Shown piece by piece: positions 37,098 through 46,113 of a stretch of 64,000 nucleotides of DNA. Each line of letters opens with the position of its first letter. Position 1 is the stretch's first letter. Position numbers and translations under genes: made by a program. The DNA lies in assembly GCF_001870435.1 (NCBI RefSeq), contig NZ_MDDR01000034.1:434001-498000 (forward strand), read 5' to 3'. This stretch comes from Pseudomonas costantinii. Its GTDB lineage: Bacteria > Pseudomonadota > Gammaproteobacteria > Pseudomonadales > Pseudomonadaceae. The notes under the pieces were generated by a model that worked only from the letters and a program-made list of their open reading frames with translations, made no database searches and was not told the DNA's origin.

Positions 37098-37122
37098 AAC
37101 CCCGCCCTGACAACGCGGGGTT
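37098..37122. terminator. Weak hairpin between peptide-binding gene and radC
   Basis: AACCCCGC-CCTGACAAC-GCGGGGTT, 8-bp stem overlapping the radC stop. No long T tract, so termination in either direction is uncertain. Confidence 0.45.
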
Positions 37123-37795
37123 ACATCCACCCATATTCGGCCATCGACAGCGGGTCACCATCACCGACGATGATGTGATCCAGCACCCGCACATCCACCA
37201 CTTCCAAAGCCTTTTGCAGCAATTTGGTTAATTTTCGATCAGCTGCACTCGGCTCGACGCTCCCGGAAGGATGGTTGTGGCAGAGGATCAACGCTGCCGC
37301 GTTGTACGCCAAGGCACGCTTGACCACTTGCCGGGGGTAAACCACAGCGGCATCGATGGTGCCCTGGAATAACGCCTCGAAACCCAACACCCGATGCCTT
37401 GAGTCAAGAAACAGACAGCCGAAGATCTCGTGGGGCTCATGACGCAACAGCGCCTTGAGGTAGTCGCGCACGGCCAGCGGACTCTCCAACACCGAATCAC
37501 TGCGCAAGCGCTCGGCCAGATGGCGCCGGGACATTTCCAGCACCGCCTGCAACTGGGCGAACTTCGCCGGCCCCAGCCCCAAGTGCTGGCTGAACAGTGT
37601 CTGGCTAGACTCCAGCAGTGGGCGAAGACCGCCGAATTGCGCCAATAGATGGCGCGCCAGGTCGACCGCGCTTTTGCCGGAAACCCCGGTACGCAGAAAG
37701 ATCGCCAACAGCTCGGCATCGGACAGACTCGCCGCGCCCCACTCCAAAAGCTTCTCCCGTGGACGCTCCGCTACGGGCCAATCACGAATACTCAT
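37121..37795 (-). CDS. radC: RadC family JAB/MPN domain protein
   Basis: 224 residues. Residues 1-75 include a helix-hairpin-helix-like region; the C-terminal JAB1/MPN domain has HNHPSGSVEPSAAD, the metal-binding motif, intact. RadC was named for radiation sensitivity in E. coli but that claim was later withdrawn; the role is uncertain. Convergent with the peptide-binding gene, divergent from coaBC. Confidence 0.93.
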   Translation of the reverse strand: MSIRDWPVAERPREKLLEWGAASLSDAELLAIFLRTGVSGKSAVDLARHLLAQFGGLRPLLESSQTLFSQHLGLGPAKFAQLQAVLEMSRRHLAERLRSDSVLESPLAVRDYLKALLRHEPHEIFGCLFLDSRHRVLGFEALFQGTIDAAVVYPRQVVKRALAYNAAALILCHNHPSGSVEPSAADRKLTKLLQKALEVVDVRVLDHIIVGDGDPLSMAEYGWM

Positions 37796-37863
37796 CCCAC
37801 CTCCATGTGCACGTGCGCCGCTGTTGCCGAGCGGACGCTGTGTTATCTTAAGCCCTCTTTTTT

Positions 37864-37926
37864 GCCTGCGATTTCCCCTGGGGAGGGGGCATCGCAGGCG
37901 TCACTGAACTGGCATCACTGAACTGG
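37864..37926 (+). promoter_or_regulatory. coaBC leader: REP-core hairpin and 12-base direct repeat
   Basis: GCCTGCGAT (37864-37872) and ATCGCAGGC (37891-37899) could pair across an 18-base loop; the same 9-base word is the core of the GGCTTGCCTGCGAT REP family. Directly after it, TCACTGAACTGG occurs twice (37901-37912, 37915-37926), 14 bases apart, ending 12 bases before the coaBC ATG. Confidence 0.5.
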
Positions 37927-37938
37927 AAAGGCAAACCA

Positions 37939-39147
37939 ATGCAGCGTCTGTATCGGAAACGCATCGTTCTCGGCGTCGGCGGCGGCATTGCCGCCTACAA
38001 GAGCGCAGAGCTGGTTCGCAGGCTCCTGGACCAGGGCGCAGAAGTGCGCGTGGTCATGACCCGCGGCGGCAGTGAGTTCATCACCCCGCTGACCATGCAA
38101 GCCCTCTCCGGCCACCCGGTTCACCTCGACCTGCTGGACCCGGCGGCCGAAGCCGCCATGGGCCATATCGAGTTGGCCAAATGGGCCGACCTGGTACTGA
38201 TCGCCCCGGCCACTGCCGACCTGATCGCTCGTTTGGCCCAAGGCATTGCCGATGACCTGCTGACCACCCTGGTACTGGCCACCGACGCCACCGTCGCCAT
38301 TGCCCCGGCCATGAACCAAGCCATGTGGCGCGACCCGGCCACCCAAGCCAACACCCAGCTCCTGCAAAGCCGTGGCCTCAAGGTGTTCGGCCCGGCGTCC
38401 GGCAGCCAGGCCTGCGGCGACGTCGGCATGGGCCGCATGCTCGAAGCCACTGACCTCGCGCTGTGCGCCGCCGAGTGCTTCCAGCACCTGGCCCTGACCG
38501 GCAAGCACGTGTTGATTACCGCCGGCCCGACCCAGGAAAACATCGACCCGGTGCGCTACATCACCAACCATAGCTCAGGGAAAATGGGCTTTGCCCTGGC
38601 GGAAGCGGCGGTCGAGGCAGGCGCGCGCGTCACCCTGATCACCGGTCCGGTGCATTTGCCGACCCCCGATCGCGTCACGCGAATCGACGTAGTCAGCGCC
38701 CGAGACATGCTGGCGGCCTGTGAGGCGGCAATTCCCTGCGACCTGTTTATCGCCTCGGCAGCGGTTGCGGATTACCGCCCGGAAGTCGTTGCACCGCAAA
38801 AGCTCAAGAAAGACCCTACAAGCGGCGACGGCCTGCTCCTGCAAATGGTGCGCAACCCGGACATTCTGGCGACCATTGCCACTCGCCCGGACCGTCCGTT
38901 CAGCGTCGGTTTTGCCGCCGAGACTGAGCACCTGCTGGACTACGCCGCGCGCAAATTGAAAGACAAAAACCTCGACCTGATCGTTGCCAATGATGTCGCC
39001 AACCCGAGCATCGGCTTCAACAGCGAGGAAAACGCCTGCAGCGTGATCGATCGCGACCTGCATGCCACCCTTTTCGCCCAGACCAGCAAGGGCAAGATTG
39101 CCCGCCAACTGATCTCATTTATCGCCCAACGGCTGAACCAGGTTTAA
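37939..39147 (+). CDS. coaBC: Bifunctional phosphopantothenoylcysteine decarboxylase/synthetase CoaBC
   Basis: 402 residues. The CoaC flavin domain (about 1-185) has the catalytic His in MGHIELAKW, PAMNQAMW and SGSQACGDVGMGRM with the active cysteine. The CoaB synthetase domain (about 190-402) begins LITAGPTQENIDPVRYITNH and keeps the KLKKDPT lysine region. Together they convert 4'-phosphopantothenate to 4'-phosphopantetheine with CTP and cysteine. Five bases before dut, so one operon. Confidence 0.96.
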   Translation: MQRLYRKRIVLGVGGGIAAYKSAELVRRLLDQGAEVRVVMTRGGSEFITPLTMQALSGHPVHLDLLDPAAEAAMGHIELAKWADLVLIAPATADLIARLAQGIADDLLTTLVLATDATVAIAPAMNQAMWRDPATQANTQLLQSRGLKVFGPASGSQACGDVGMGRMLEATDLALCAAECFQHLALTGKHVLITAGPTQENIDPVRYITNHSSGKMGFALAEAAVEAGARVTLITGPVHLPTPDRVTRIDVVSARDMLAACEAAIPCDLFIASAAVADYRPEVVAPQKLKKDPTSGDGLLLQMVRNPDILATIATRPDRPFSVGFAAETEHLLDYAARKLKDKNLDLIVANDVANPSIGFNSEENACSVIDRDLHATLFAQTSKGKIARQLISFIAQRLNQV

Positions 39148-39152
39148 TTTCC

Positions 39153-39608
39153 ATGCACGCTTTGCAAGCCAAGATCCTCGACCCACGCATCGGCAGCGAA
39201 TTCCCACTGCCAGCCTACGCCACACCGGGCTCCGCTGGCCTGGACCTGCGCGCCATGCTCAAGGAAGACACCGTCCTCGAGCCAGGCCAGACCATCCTGA
39301 TCCCTACCGGCCTGTCGATCTACGTCGGCGACCCGGGCCTGGCGGCGCTGATCCTGCCGCGCTCCGGCCTGGGCCACAAACACGGCATCGTGCTGGGCAA
39401 CCTCGTTGGCCTGATCGACTCCGACTACCAGGGCGAGTTGATGGTGTCGTGCTGGAACCGTGGTCAGACCGCCTTCAACATCGCCATCGGTGAGCGCATT
39501 GCCCAACTAGTGCTGGTGCCGGTAGTGCAAGCGCATTTCGAACTGGTGCAGGAGTTCGATGAGACTCAGCGCGGCGCAGGCGGTTTCGGGCATTCCGGCA
39601 GCCACTGA
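39153..39608 (+). CDS. dut: dUTP diphosphatase
   Basis: 151 residues, the normal trimeric dUTPase length. Motifs in order: TPGSAGLDLRA, LPRSGLGHKHGIVLGNLVG, IDSDYQGELMVSCWNRG and the C-terminal RGAGGFGHSG that closes the active site. It removes dUTP to keep uracil out of DNA and supplies dUMP. Downstream of coaBC in one unit, the widespread coaBC-dut pairing. Confidence 0.97.
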   Translation: MHALQAKILDPRIGSEFPLPAYATPGSAGLDLRAMLKEDTVLEPGQTILIPTGLSIYVGDPGLAALILPRSGLGHKHGIVLGNLVGLIDSDYQGELMVSCWNRGQTAFNIAIGERIAQLVLVPVVQAHFELVQEFDETQRGAGGFGHSGSH

Positions 39609-39873
39609 CTAAGCTGAATCAGGCTGGGCGCCATTGTCCGGCCTGATGCCACCGCAAGGCTTTTCAGGATGAAGAATGCGCGGACTTAATCAGCGAGATT
39701 TCCCCAGTGGAATCAATGAATTATGCGACCACCAACGCAAAATCAGCACTCCGATGGCATCTTTGCATCACGAACTCTCTGCCGAAAAAACCGTCATACC
39801 CTTCAGCTTGAGCCAGCCGGTCAGCCCTATTCAGGCCAGCTTTACCCCTTTTTAGATGGAGTTTCCCCCCGCG

Positions 39874-41271
39874 ATGAGTACCGCAGCCCGAGTAGCCCCG
39901 ACCTTCCCTGACAGCATTTTTCGCGCCTACGACATTCGTGGCGTAGTGCCCAAGACCTTGACCGCCGAAACCGCCTACTGGATCGGTCGCGCCATCGGCT
40001 CCCAGAGCTTGGCTCAGGGCGAGCCCAACGTCTCGGTAGGCCGTGACGGCCGTCTGTCCGGCCCGGAACTGGTGGAGCAACTCATCCAGGGCCTGGCCGA
40101 CAGCGGCTGCCATGTCAGCGACGTCGGCCTGGTGCCAACGCCTGCGCTGTACTACGCCGCGAACGTATTGGCCGGCAAATCCGGGGTGATGCTCACGGGT
40201 AGCCATAACCCGTCGGACTACAACGGTTTCAAGATTGTCATCGCCGGCGACACCCTGGCCAACGAGCAGATCCAGGCCCTGCACACCCGCCTCAAGACCA
40301 ACGACCTGACCAGCGGTGAAGGCAGCATCACCAAAGTCGACATTCTTCAGCGCTACTCGGATGAAATCACCCGCGACGTCAAACTCGCTCGCCGCCTGAA
40401 GGTGGTGGTGGACTGCGGCAACGGCGCGGCCGGCGTGATCGCTCCGCAACTGCTCGAAGCGCTGAACTGCGAAGTGATTCCGCTGTTCTGCGACGTCGAC
40501 GGCAATTTCCCCAACCACCACCCCGACCCGGGCAAACCTGAGAACCTGGTGGACTTGATCGCCAAGGTCAAGGAAACCGGTGCCGACGTGGGGCTGGCCT
40601 TCGACGGTGACGGCGATCGCGTCGGCGTGGTGACAGACACCGGCGAGAATGTATTCGCCGACCGCCTGCTGATGCTGTTCGCCCGTGACGTTGTGGCGCG
40701 CAACCCTAACGCCGAAATCATCTTCGACGTGAAATGCACTCGCCGCCTCACGCCGCTGATCAAGGAATACGGCGGTCGCCCGCTAATGTGGAAGACCGGT
40801 CACTCGTTGATCAAAAAGAAAATGAAGGAAACCGGTGCCTTGCTGGCCGGCGAAATGAGTGGCCACGTGTTCTTCAAGGAACGCTGGTTCGGGTTTGACG
40901 ACGGCATTTACAGCGCCGCCCGTCTGCTGGAGATCCTCAGCAAGGAAAAATCTACCGCGCAGGAGCTGTTTCAGACCTTCCCGAATGATATTTCTACGCC
41001 AGAGATCAATATCCATGTGACCGAGGAGAGCAAATTCAGCATCATTGACGCACTGCACGATGCGCAATGGGGCGAAGGCGCCAACCTGACCACCATTGAT
41101 GGTGTGCGAGTCGATTACGCCCAAGGCTGGGGCCTGGTTCGCGCGTCCAATACCACACCGGTACTGGTCCTGCGTTTCGAGGCGGATACCGAGGCGCAGT
41201 TGCAGCGCATCAAGGACGTGTTCCACGCCCAGTTGAAACGTGTTGCCCCTGATCTCCAATTACCGTTCTGA
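39874..41271 (+). CDS. algC: Phosphomannomutase/phosphoglucomutase AlgC
   Basis: 465 residues. It makes mannose-1-P and glucose-1-P for alginate, LPS and other polysaccharides. Active serine near residue 110 in TGSHNPSDYNG, metal loop DGDGDR, substrate loop GEMSGHVFF, and phosphate-binding RASNTTPVLVLRFE. ATG 39874 was chosen since TGGAG precedes and it aligns with the classical AlgC start (MSTA); ATG 39856 is also in frame. The 265-base region upstream is the promoter zone; I could not see a clear AlgR site. Confidence 0.95.
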   Translation: MSTAARVAPTFPDSIFRAYDIRGVVPKTLTAETAYWIGRAIGSQSLAQGEPNVSVGRDGRLSGPELVEQLIQGLADSGCHVSDVGLVPTPALYYAANVLAGKSGVMLTGSHNPSDYNGFKIVIAGDTLANEQIQALHTRLKTNDLTSGEGSITKVDILQRYSDEITRDVKLARRLKVVVDCGNGAAGVIAPQLLEALNCEVIPLFCDVDGNFPNHHPDPGKPENLVDLIAKVKETGADVGLAFDGDGDRVGVVTDTGENVFADRLLMLFARDVVARNPNAEIIFDVKCTRRLTPLIKEYGGRPLMWKTGHSLIKKKMKETGALLAGEMSGHVFFKERWFGFDDGIYSAARLLEILSKEKSTAQELFQTFPNDISTPEINIHVTEESKFSIIDALHDAQWGEGANLTTIDGVRVDYAQGWGLVRASNTTPVLVLRFEADTEAQLQRIKDVFHAQLKRVAPDLQLPF

Positions 41272-41292
41272 TTTTTTGCACCGGAGCCCTGA

Positions 41293-42198
41293 ATGACCCT
41301 CGAACGCGAAGCCGCAGCCAACACCGCCAAGGTCCTTTCCGAAGCGTTGCCTTACATTCGACGCTACGTCGGCAAGACGCTGGTGATCAAGTACGGCGGC
41401 AATGCCATGGAAAGCGAAGAGCTGAAAACCGGCTTTGCTCGCGACATCGTGTTGATGAAAGCCGTGGGGATCAACCCGGTGGTGGTGCACGGTGGCGGCC
41501 CGCAAATCGGCGACCTACTCAAGCGCTTGTCGATCGAGAGTCACTTCATCGATGGCATGCGCGTGACTGACGCGCAGACCATGGATGTGGTGGAGATGGT
41601 CCTCGGCGGCCAGGTGAACAAGGACATCGTCAACCTGATCAACCGTCACGGCGGCAGCGCCATCGGCCTGACAGGTAAGGATGCGGAACTGATCCGTGCG
41701 AAAAAGCTGACCGTTACCCGTCAGACGCCGGAAATGACCCAGCCGGAAATCATCGACATCGGCCAGGTTGGCGAAGTGATCGGTATCAATACCGACCTGC
41801 TGAACCTGCTGGTCAAAGGCGACTTCATTCCGGTGATCGCGCCAATCGGCGTAGGCGCCAACGGTGAGTCCTACAACATCAACGCCGACCTGGTAGCGGG
41901 CAAAGTGGCCGAAGCACTGAAAGCTGAAAAGCTGATGCTGCTGACCAACATCGCTGGCTTGATGGACAAGGAAGGCAAGGTTTTGACCGGCCTGACCACC
42001 CAACAAGTCGACGAACTGATCGCTGACGGCACTATCTACGGTGGCATGCTGCCGAAGATCCGCTGCGCGCTGGAAGCGGTGCAAGGTGGCGTCGGTAGCT
42101 CACTTATTCTGGATGGCCGGGTACCGAATGCGATCCTGTTGGAAATCTTCACTGACACCGGTGTGGGTACGCTGATCAGCAATCGCAAGCGTCCTTAA
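41293..42198 (+). CDS. argB: Acetylglutamate kinase
   Basis: 301 residues. It phosphorylates N-acetylglutamate in arginine synthesis. The nucleotide-binding VIKYGGNAMESEELKTGFAR, the glycine-rich VVVHGGGPQIGDLLKRL and the C-terminal GGVGSSLILDG are diagnostic. The N-terminal helix (about 1-25) is the sort found in arginine-inhibited hexameric enzymes. It begins 21 bases after algC, so the two may be co-transcribed; a strong terminator and a REPIN follow. Confidence 0.97.
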   Translation: MTLEREAAANTAKVLSEALPYIRRYVGKTLVIKYGGNAMESEELKTGFARDIVLMKAVGINPVVVHGGGPQIGDLLKRLSIESHFIDGMRVTDAQTMDVVEMVLGGQVNKDIVNLINRHGGSAIGLTGKDAELIRAKKLTVTRQTPEMTQPEIIDIGQVGEVIGINTDLLNLLVKGDFIPVIAPIGVGANGESYNINADLVAGKVAEALKAEKLMLLTNIAGLMDKEGKVLTGLTTQQVDELIADGTIYGGMLPKIRCALEAVQGGVGSSLILDGRVPNAILLEIFTDTGVGTLISNRKRP

Positions 42199-42209
42199 CC
42201 GCTAAAAAC

Positions 42210-42248
42210 AAAAAGCCCTCGCTCAATTGAATTGAGCGAGGGCTTTTT
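42210..42248. terminator. Strong terminator after argB
   Basis: AAAAAGCCCTCGCTCAATT and its complement AATTGAGCGAGGGCTTTTT form a stem of about 19 bp around two bases. T tract on the + strand, A tract for pyrE, so it can serve both. Confidence 0.9.
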
Positions 42249-42336
42249 TGTGGGAACTGGCTTGCCTGCGATGCAGGCACCTCGGTGTATCAGTTGCAAC
42301 GAGGTGATGCTATCGCCGGCAAGCCCGGCTCCCACA
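42249..42336. repeat. REPIN of the TGTGGGAACTGGCTTGCC type
   Basis: Arms TGTGGGAACTGGCTTGCCTGCGAT (42249-42272) and ATCGCCGGCAAGCCCGGCTCCCACA (42312-42336) pair with a few mismatches. The loop contains GCACCTCGGTGT (42277-42288), a word also found in the 32.4 and 60.4 kb repeats. Confidence 0.85.
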
Positions 42337-42342
42337 GGGTAA

Positions 42343-42987
42343 TCAAACGCCGAACTGCTCGCGGTACGCACGCACTGCCGGCAGGTGTTGCTTGAGCTGC
42401 GGGTCATCTTCCAGGAACTGCAACACCTGGTTCAACGACACGATACTCACCACCGGGATGCCAAAATCACGCTCCACTTCCTGGATTGCCGACAACTCAC
42501 CGTTGCCACGCTCCTGGCGGTTCAGCGCAATCAGCACGCCTGCAGCCTTGGCGCCGTCCTGGGAAGCGATGATCTGCATCACTTCACGGATGGCAGTGCC
42601 GGCGGTGATCACATCGTCGATGATCAGCACATCACCAGTGAGCGGTGCGCCCACCAGGCTACCGCCCTCGCCATGGGCCTTGGCCTCTTTGCGATTGAAG
42701 CACCACGGCAGATCCTTCCCGTGATGTTCAGCCAAAGCCACAGCAGTAGCCGCCGCCAAAGGAATACCTTTGTAGGCTGGACCGAACAATACGTCGAAGG
42801 AAATACCGCTTTCAACGATGGCCGCCGCATAGAAACGACCCAGTTGAGCCAGGGCCGAACCCGAGTTGAACAAGCCTGCATTGAAGAAGTACGGGCTGGT
42901 GCGCCCGGACTTGAGGGTGAACTCACCGAAGCGCAAAACGCCGCGATCGATGGCAAAACGAATGAAATCGCGTTGATACGCCTGCAT
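42343..42987 (-). CDS. pyrE: Orotate phosphoribosyltransferase
   Basis: 214 residues, as in E. coli. It joins orotate to PRPP in UMP synthesis. LKSGRTSPYFFNAGLF is the N-terminal signature and VLIIDDVITAGTAIREVM the PRPP-binding loop. GAGGC 9 bases before ATG 42987 sets the start; a Met 21 bases upstream is in frame. Divergent from crc across an 82-base promoter region that holds a palindrome. Confidence 0.97.
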   Translation of the reverse strand: MQAYQRDFIRFAIDRGVLRFGEFTLKSGRTSPYFFNAGLFNSGSALAQLGRFYAAAIVESGISFDVLFGPAYKGIPLAAATAVALAEHHGKDLPWCFNRKEAKAHGEGGSLVGAPLTGDVLIIDDVITAGTAIREVMQIIASQDGAKAAGVLIALNRQERGNGELSAIQEVERDFGIPVVSIVSLNQVLQFLEDDPQLKQHLPAVRAYREQFGV

Positions 42988-43031
42988 GAAAAAAGCCTCA
43001 GATACCACGGATTTAGCTAATTAGGTAGACG

Positions 43032-43048
43032 GCGTGTATCATACACGC
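43032..43048. promoter_or_regulatory. Palindrome in the shared pyrE-crc promoter
   Basis: GCGTGTAT-C-ATACACGC, 8-base arms with a one-base centre. It holds TATCAT on the + strand and TATGAT on the - strand, so both divergent -10 elements overlap here. The -35 regions are poor. Confidence 0.5.
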
Positions 43049-43069
43049 ACGCGATTTTTGGGGCCATTT

Positions 43070-43849
43070 ATGCGGATCATCAGTGTGAACGTCAATGGTA
43101 TTCAGGCTGCAGTCGAGCGTGGTTTGCTCAGTTGGCTGCAAGCACAGAATGCCGACGTCATCTGCCTGCAGGACACCCGCGCCTCCGCCTTTGAACTGGA
43201 CGACCCAGCCTTCCAACTGGATGGCTACTTCCTTTATGCCTGCGATGCCGAAGTGCCCACCCAAGGTGGCGTGGCTTTGTATTCGCGGTTGCAACCCAAG
43301 GCGGTCATCAGCGGCCTCGGCTTCGAGACAGCCGACCGCTACGGGCGCTACCTGCAAGCCGATTTCGACAAGGTCAGCATCGCGACCTTGCTGCTCCCTT
43401 CGGGGCAGAACGGCGATGAAGACTTGAACCAGAAGTTCAAGCTAATGGACGACTTCGCCCGTTACCTGGATAAACAGCGGCGTAAACGTCGCGAGTACAT
43501 TTACTGTGGCTCGCTGTACGTGGCGCAACAAAAGCTGGATATCAAGAACTGGCGCGACAGCCAGCAATCCCCGGGCTTCCTGGCGCCGGAACGTGCCTGG
43601 ATGGACGAGATTGTCGGCAACATGGGTTATGTCGATGCCCTGCGTGAAGTCAGCCGTGAAGGCGACCAGTACAGCTGGTGGCCGGATAACGAACAGGCTG
43701 AGATGCTCAACCTGGGCTGGCGTTTCGACTACCAGCTGCTGACCCCAGGCCTGCGCCGTTTTGTACGCAGCGCACGCCTGCCACGTCAGCCGCGTTTCTC
43801 GCAGCACGCGCCACTGATCGTGGACTACGACTGGACACTGACCATCTAA
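43070..43849 (+). CDS. crc: Catabolite repression control protein Crc
   Basis: 259 residues. It looks like an exonuclease III-type EEP fold (MRIISVNVNGIQAAVERGLL), but the catalytic Glu of ExoIII (LQETK) reads LQDTRA, in line with Crc lacking nuclease activity. Crc works with Hfq to block translation of catabolic mRNAs during preferred-carbon growth and is relieved by crc RNAs elsewhere. ATG 43070 begins the conserved protein. Convergent with the DUF4870 gene. Confidence 0.95.
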   Translation: MRIISVNVNGIQAAVERGLLSWLQAQNADVICLQDTRASAFELDDPAFQLDGYFLYACDAEVPTQGGVALYSRLQPKAVISGLGFETADRYGRYLQADFDKVSIATLLLPSGQNGDEDLNQKFKLMDDFARYLDKQRRKRREYIYCGSLYVAQQKLDIKNWRDSQQSPGFLAPERAWMDEIVGNMGYVDALREVSREGDQYSWWPDNEQAEMLNLGWRFDYQLLTPGLRRFVRSARLPRQPRFSQHAPLIVDYDWTLTI

Positions 43850-43863
43850 GGTCTTTTTCCAGG

Positions 43864-43899
43864 CACAAAAAAACCGACATGGCTGTCGGTTTTTTTGTG
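43864..43899. terminator. Bidirectional terminator after crc
   Basis: CACAAAAAAACCGAC-ATGGCT-GTCGGTTTTTTTGTG: a symmetric stem with A and T tracts between convergent crc and the DUF4870 gene. Confidence 0.9.
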
Positions 43900-43907
43900 A
43901 GCGTTCA

Positions 43908-44276
43908 TTATTTGACCAGTCGCCACGTGAAGGGATAACGGTAGGCGATCCCCTTGTTGGCCTTGATCGCGCCAATGATCGTCAGCACCACGGTTGCGAT
44001 GGCCAGGGCCGTCATCAGGAAAAACCCAATCACCGCGAAGGCCAGCACGATACAAACGATCCAGGCGATAGCCACCGTGATCTGGAAGTTCAAGGCTTCC
44101 TTGCCCTGATCATCAATGAACGGGTCCACTTCCTTCTTCATCTGCCACAGGATCAGCGGCCCTACGACGCTGCCGAAGGGGAATGCAAACCCAAGAAACG
44201 CCGCGAGATGGCACAACATTGCTCCCTGACGCACTTCATAGGAAGGCGTAGGCACGGGTAGCTGACTGTCACTCAT
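43908..44276 (-). CDS. DUF4870 membrane protein
   Basis: 122 residues with three or four hydrophobic stretches (GAMLCHLAAFLGFAFPFGSV, ITVAIAWIVCIVLAFAVIGF, LMTALAIATVVLTIIGAIKA), and the QGKEALNFQIT motif of DUF4870/Tic20-like proteins. Function unknown. 22 bases separate it from rph on the same strand, as in P. aeruginosa, so the two may share a transcript. Confidence 0.87.
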   Translation of the reverse strand: MSDSQLPVPTPSYEVRQGAMLCHLAAFLGFAFPFGSVVGPLILWQMKKEVDPFIDDQGKEALNFQITVAIAWIVCIVLAFAVIGFFLMTALAIATVVLTIIGAIKANKGIAYRYPFTWRLVK

Positions 44277-44298
44277 GGCGTTTCTCCTTGAAGCCGAC

Positions 44299-45021
44299 TC
44301 AGTCAGCCAGTGCGGCGTTCTGCAGCTCGAAGATTTCGGTCATGCCTTTCTGGGCCAGGGCCAGCATGGCGTTCAGCTCGGCCGGCTGGAACGGCGCGCC
44401 TTCAGCAGTGCCCTGCACTTCGATGAAACCACCGGTGCTGGTCATCACCACGTTCAGGTCAGTCTCGGCAGCCGAGTCTTCCAGGTAGTCCAGGTCCAGA
44501 ACAGGTTCGCCCTGGTACATGCCGACCGATACGGCAGCGATCATCTGCTTGAGCGGGTCGCCGCCTTTCAGGCCGCCGCGCTTCTTGATCACTTTCAATG
44601 CGTCAACCAGGGCCACCATGGCGCCGGTGATGGACGCGGTGCGGGTGCCGCCGTCGGCCTGAATCACGTCGCAATCGACGTACAGGGTCACGTCACCCAG
44701 CTTGGACATGTCCAGGGCTGCGCGCAGGGAACGGCCGATCAGGCGCTGGATTTCCAGGGTACGGCCACCTTGCTTGCCACGGCTGGCCTCACGCTGGTTA
44801 CGCTCGCCGGTAGCACGCGGCAGCATGCCGTATTCAGCGGTCAACCAACCCTGGCCCTGGCCTTTAAGGAAACGCGGCACGCCGTTTTCGACGCTGACGG
44901 TGCAGATAACCTTGGTATCGCCAAACTCGACCAGTACAGATCCCTCGGCGTGTTTGGTGTAGTTGCGGGTGATGCGGATCGAGCGGAGCTGATCGGCAGC
45001 GCGACCACTTGGACGTTTCAT
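44299..45021 (-). CDS. rph: Ribonuclease PH
   Basis: 240 residues. A phosphate-dependent 3'-5' exonuclease that trims tRNA precursors. MKRPSGRAADQLRSIRITRN is the standard start, with RATGERNQREASRGKQGGRT (phosphate and RNA contacts), DVIQADGGTRTASITGA and LDLDYLEDSAAETDLNVV. Full length and intact. Divergent from yicC. Confidence 0.97.
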   Translation of the reverse strand: MKRPSGRAADQLRSIRITRNYTKHAEGSVLVEFGDTKVICTVSVENGVPRFLKGQGQGWLTAEYGMLPRATGERNQREASRGKQGGRTLEIQRLIGRSLRAALDMSKLGDVTLYVDCDVIQADGGTRTASITGAMVALVDALKVIKKRGGLKGGDPLKQMIAAVSVGMYQGEPVLDLDYLEDSAAETDLNVVMTSTGGFIEVQGTAEGAPFQPAELNAMLALAQKGMTEIFELQNAALAD

Positions 45022-45239
45022 AGGGAGACACCTGTACTGAGGACGAAAAACTGCCGAGCATTATAGAGCCGCCAGCCGATTCGGGGCACTTCTAAAAAAT
45101 TCGGTTACGAAAGGCCCGTCAATTGCCCTTTGTTTGGGCGCGCTCGCCCCACTGCGCTACAATCCTGCGCCTTCGCAGCCCGTCTGCTTCAATTTACCCA
45201 TCAGCCCGTGTTTGCGGGACTGCAACGCGAGGTACCTCC

Positions 45240-46103
45240 ATGGTGCACAGCATGACCGCCTTCGCCCGCGTCGAAAAAGCCGGCGTCCAAGGCACCCTGA
45301 GCTGGGAGTTGCGCTCGGTCAACAGCCGTTACCTGGAACCGCACCTGCGCCTGCCGGAATCATTCCGCGACCTTGAAGGCGCGGTCCGTGAAGCGCTGCG
45401 CCAGGGCATCTCCCGTGGCAAGCTGGAATGCACCCTGCGTTTTACCGAAGAAACCACCGGCAAGCCGCTGCAGGTTGACCGCGACCGCGCTGCGCAACTG
45501 GTCGCCGCCGCTGAAACCATCGCCGGTTTGATCAAACAGCCCGCAGCACTCAACCCTCTGGAAGTGTTGGCCTGGCCTGGCGTACTGGTGGCCGACGCCA
45601 CCGACCCGCAAGCCCTCAACGCTGAAGCCCTTGCCCTGTTCACCCAGGGTTTGAAGGAGCTCAAGGCCGGCCGTGAGCGTGAAGGTGCCGAGCTGGCCCG
45701 CTTGATCAACGAGCGCCTGACCTCGATCGAAGAAGACGTCGTCACCCTGCGCGAACTGGTGCCACAAATGCTCGCCACCCAGCGTCAGAAGGTCCTTGAT
45801 CGCTTCACCGACATGAAGGCCGACCTCGACCCTGTGCGCCTGGAGCAGGAAATGGTCCTGCTGGCACAAAAGAGTGATGTCGCCGAAGAGCTCGATCGCC
45901 TGAGCACCCACATCCTCGAAGTGCGCCGCGTGCTCAAGTCCGCCGGTGCCGCCGGTCGGCGCCTGGACTTCCTGATGCAGGAACTCAACCGCGAAGCCAA
46001 TACACTGGGCTCCAAGGCGTTTGACCCGCGCAGCACTACGGCTGCGGTCAACCTCAAAGTGTTGATCGAGCAGATGCGCGAACAAGTACAGAATATTGAG
46101 TAA
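45240..46103 (+). CDS. yicC: YicC family endoribonuclease
   Basis: 287 residues, as in E. coli. N-terminal MVHSMTAFARVE and SVNSRYLEPHLRLPE, C-terminal LDFLMQELNREANTLGSKA, are family hallmarks. YicC has been linked to RNA cleavage, including turnover of the small RNA RyhB in E. coli. GAGG 7 bases before ATG 45240 selects this start over the long upstream frame. Followed 10 bases later by gmk. Confidence 0.94.
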   Translation: MVHSMTAFARVEKAGVQGTLSWELRSVNSRYLEPHLRLPESFRDLEGAVREALRQGISRGKLECTLRFTEETTGKPLQVDRDRAAQLVAAAETIAGLIKQPAALNPLEVLAWPGVLVADATDPQALNAEALALFTQGLKELKAGREREGAELARLINERLTSIEEDVVTLRELVPQMLATQRQKVLDRFTDMKADLDPVRLEQEMVLLAQKSDVAEELDRLSTHILEVRRVLKSAGAAGRRLDFLMQELNREANTLGSKAFDPRSTTAAVNLKVLIEQMREQVQNIE

Positions 46104-46113
46104 GGCAACCTCC

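Noticed and set aside
39609..39873. AlgR site or sigma-22 promoter before algC
   Set aside because: The region holds AACCGTCATACC, but not the ACCGTTCGTC core expected for AlgR; no clear promoter pattern.
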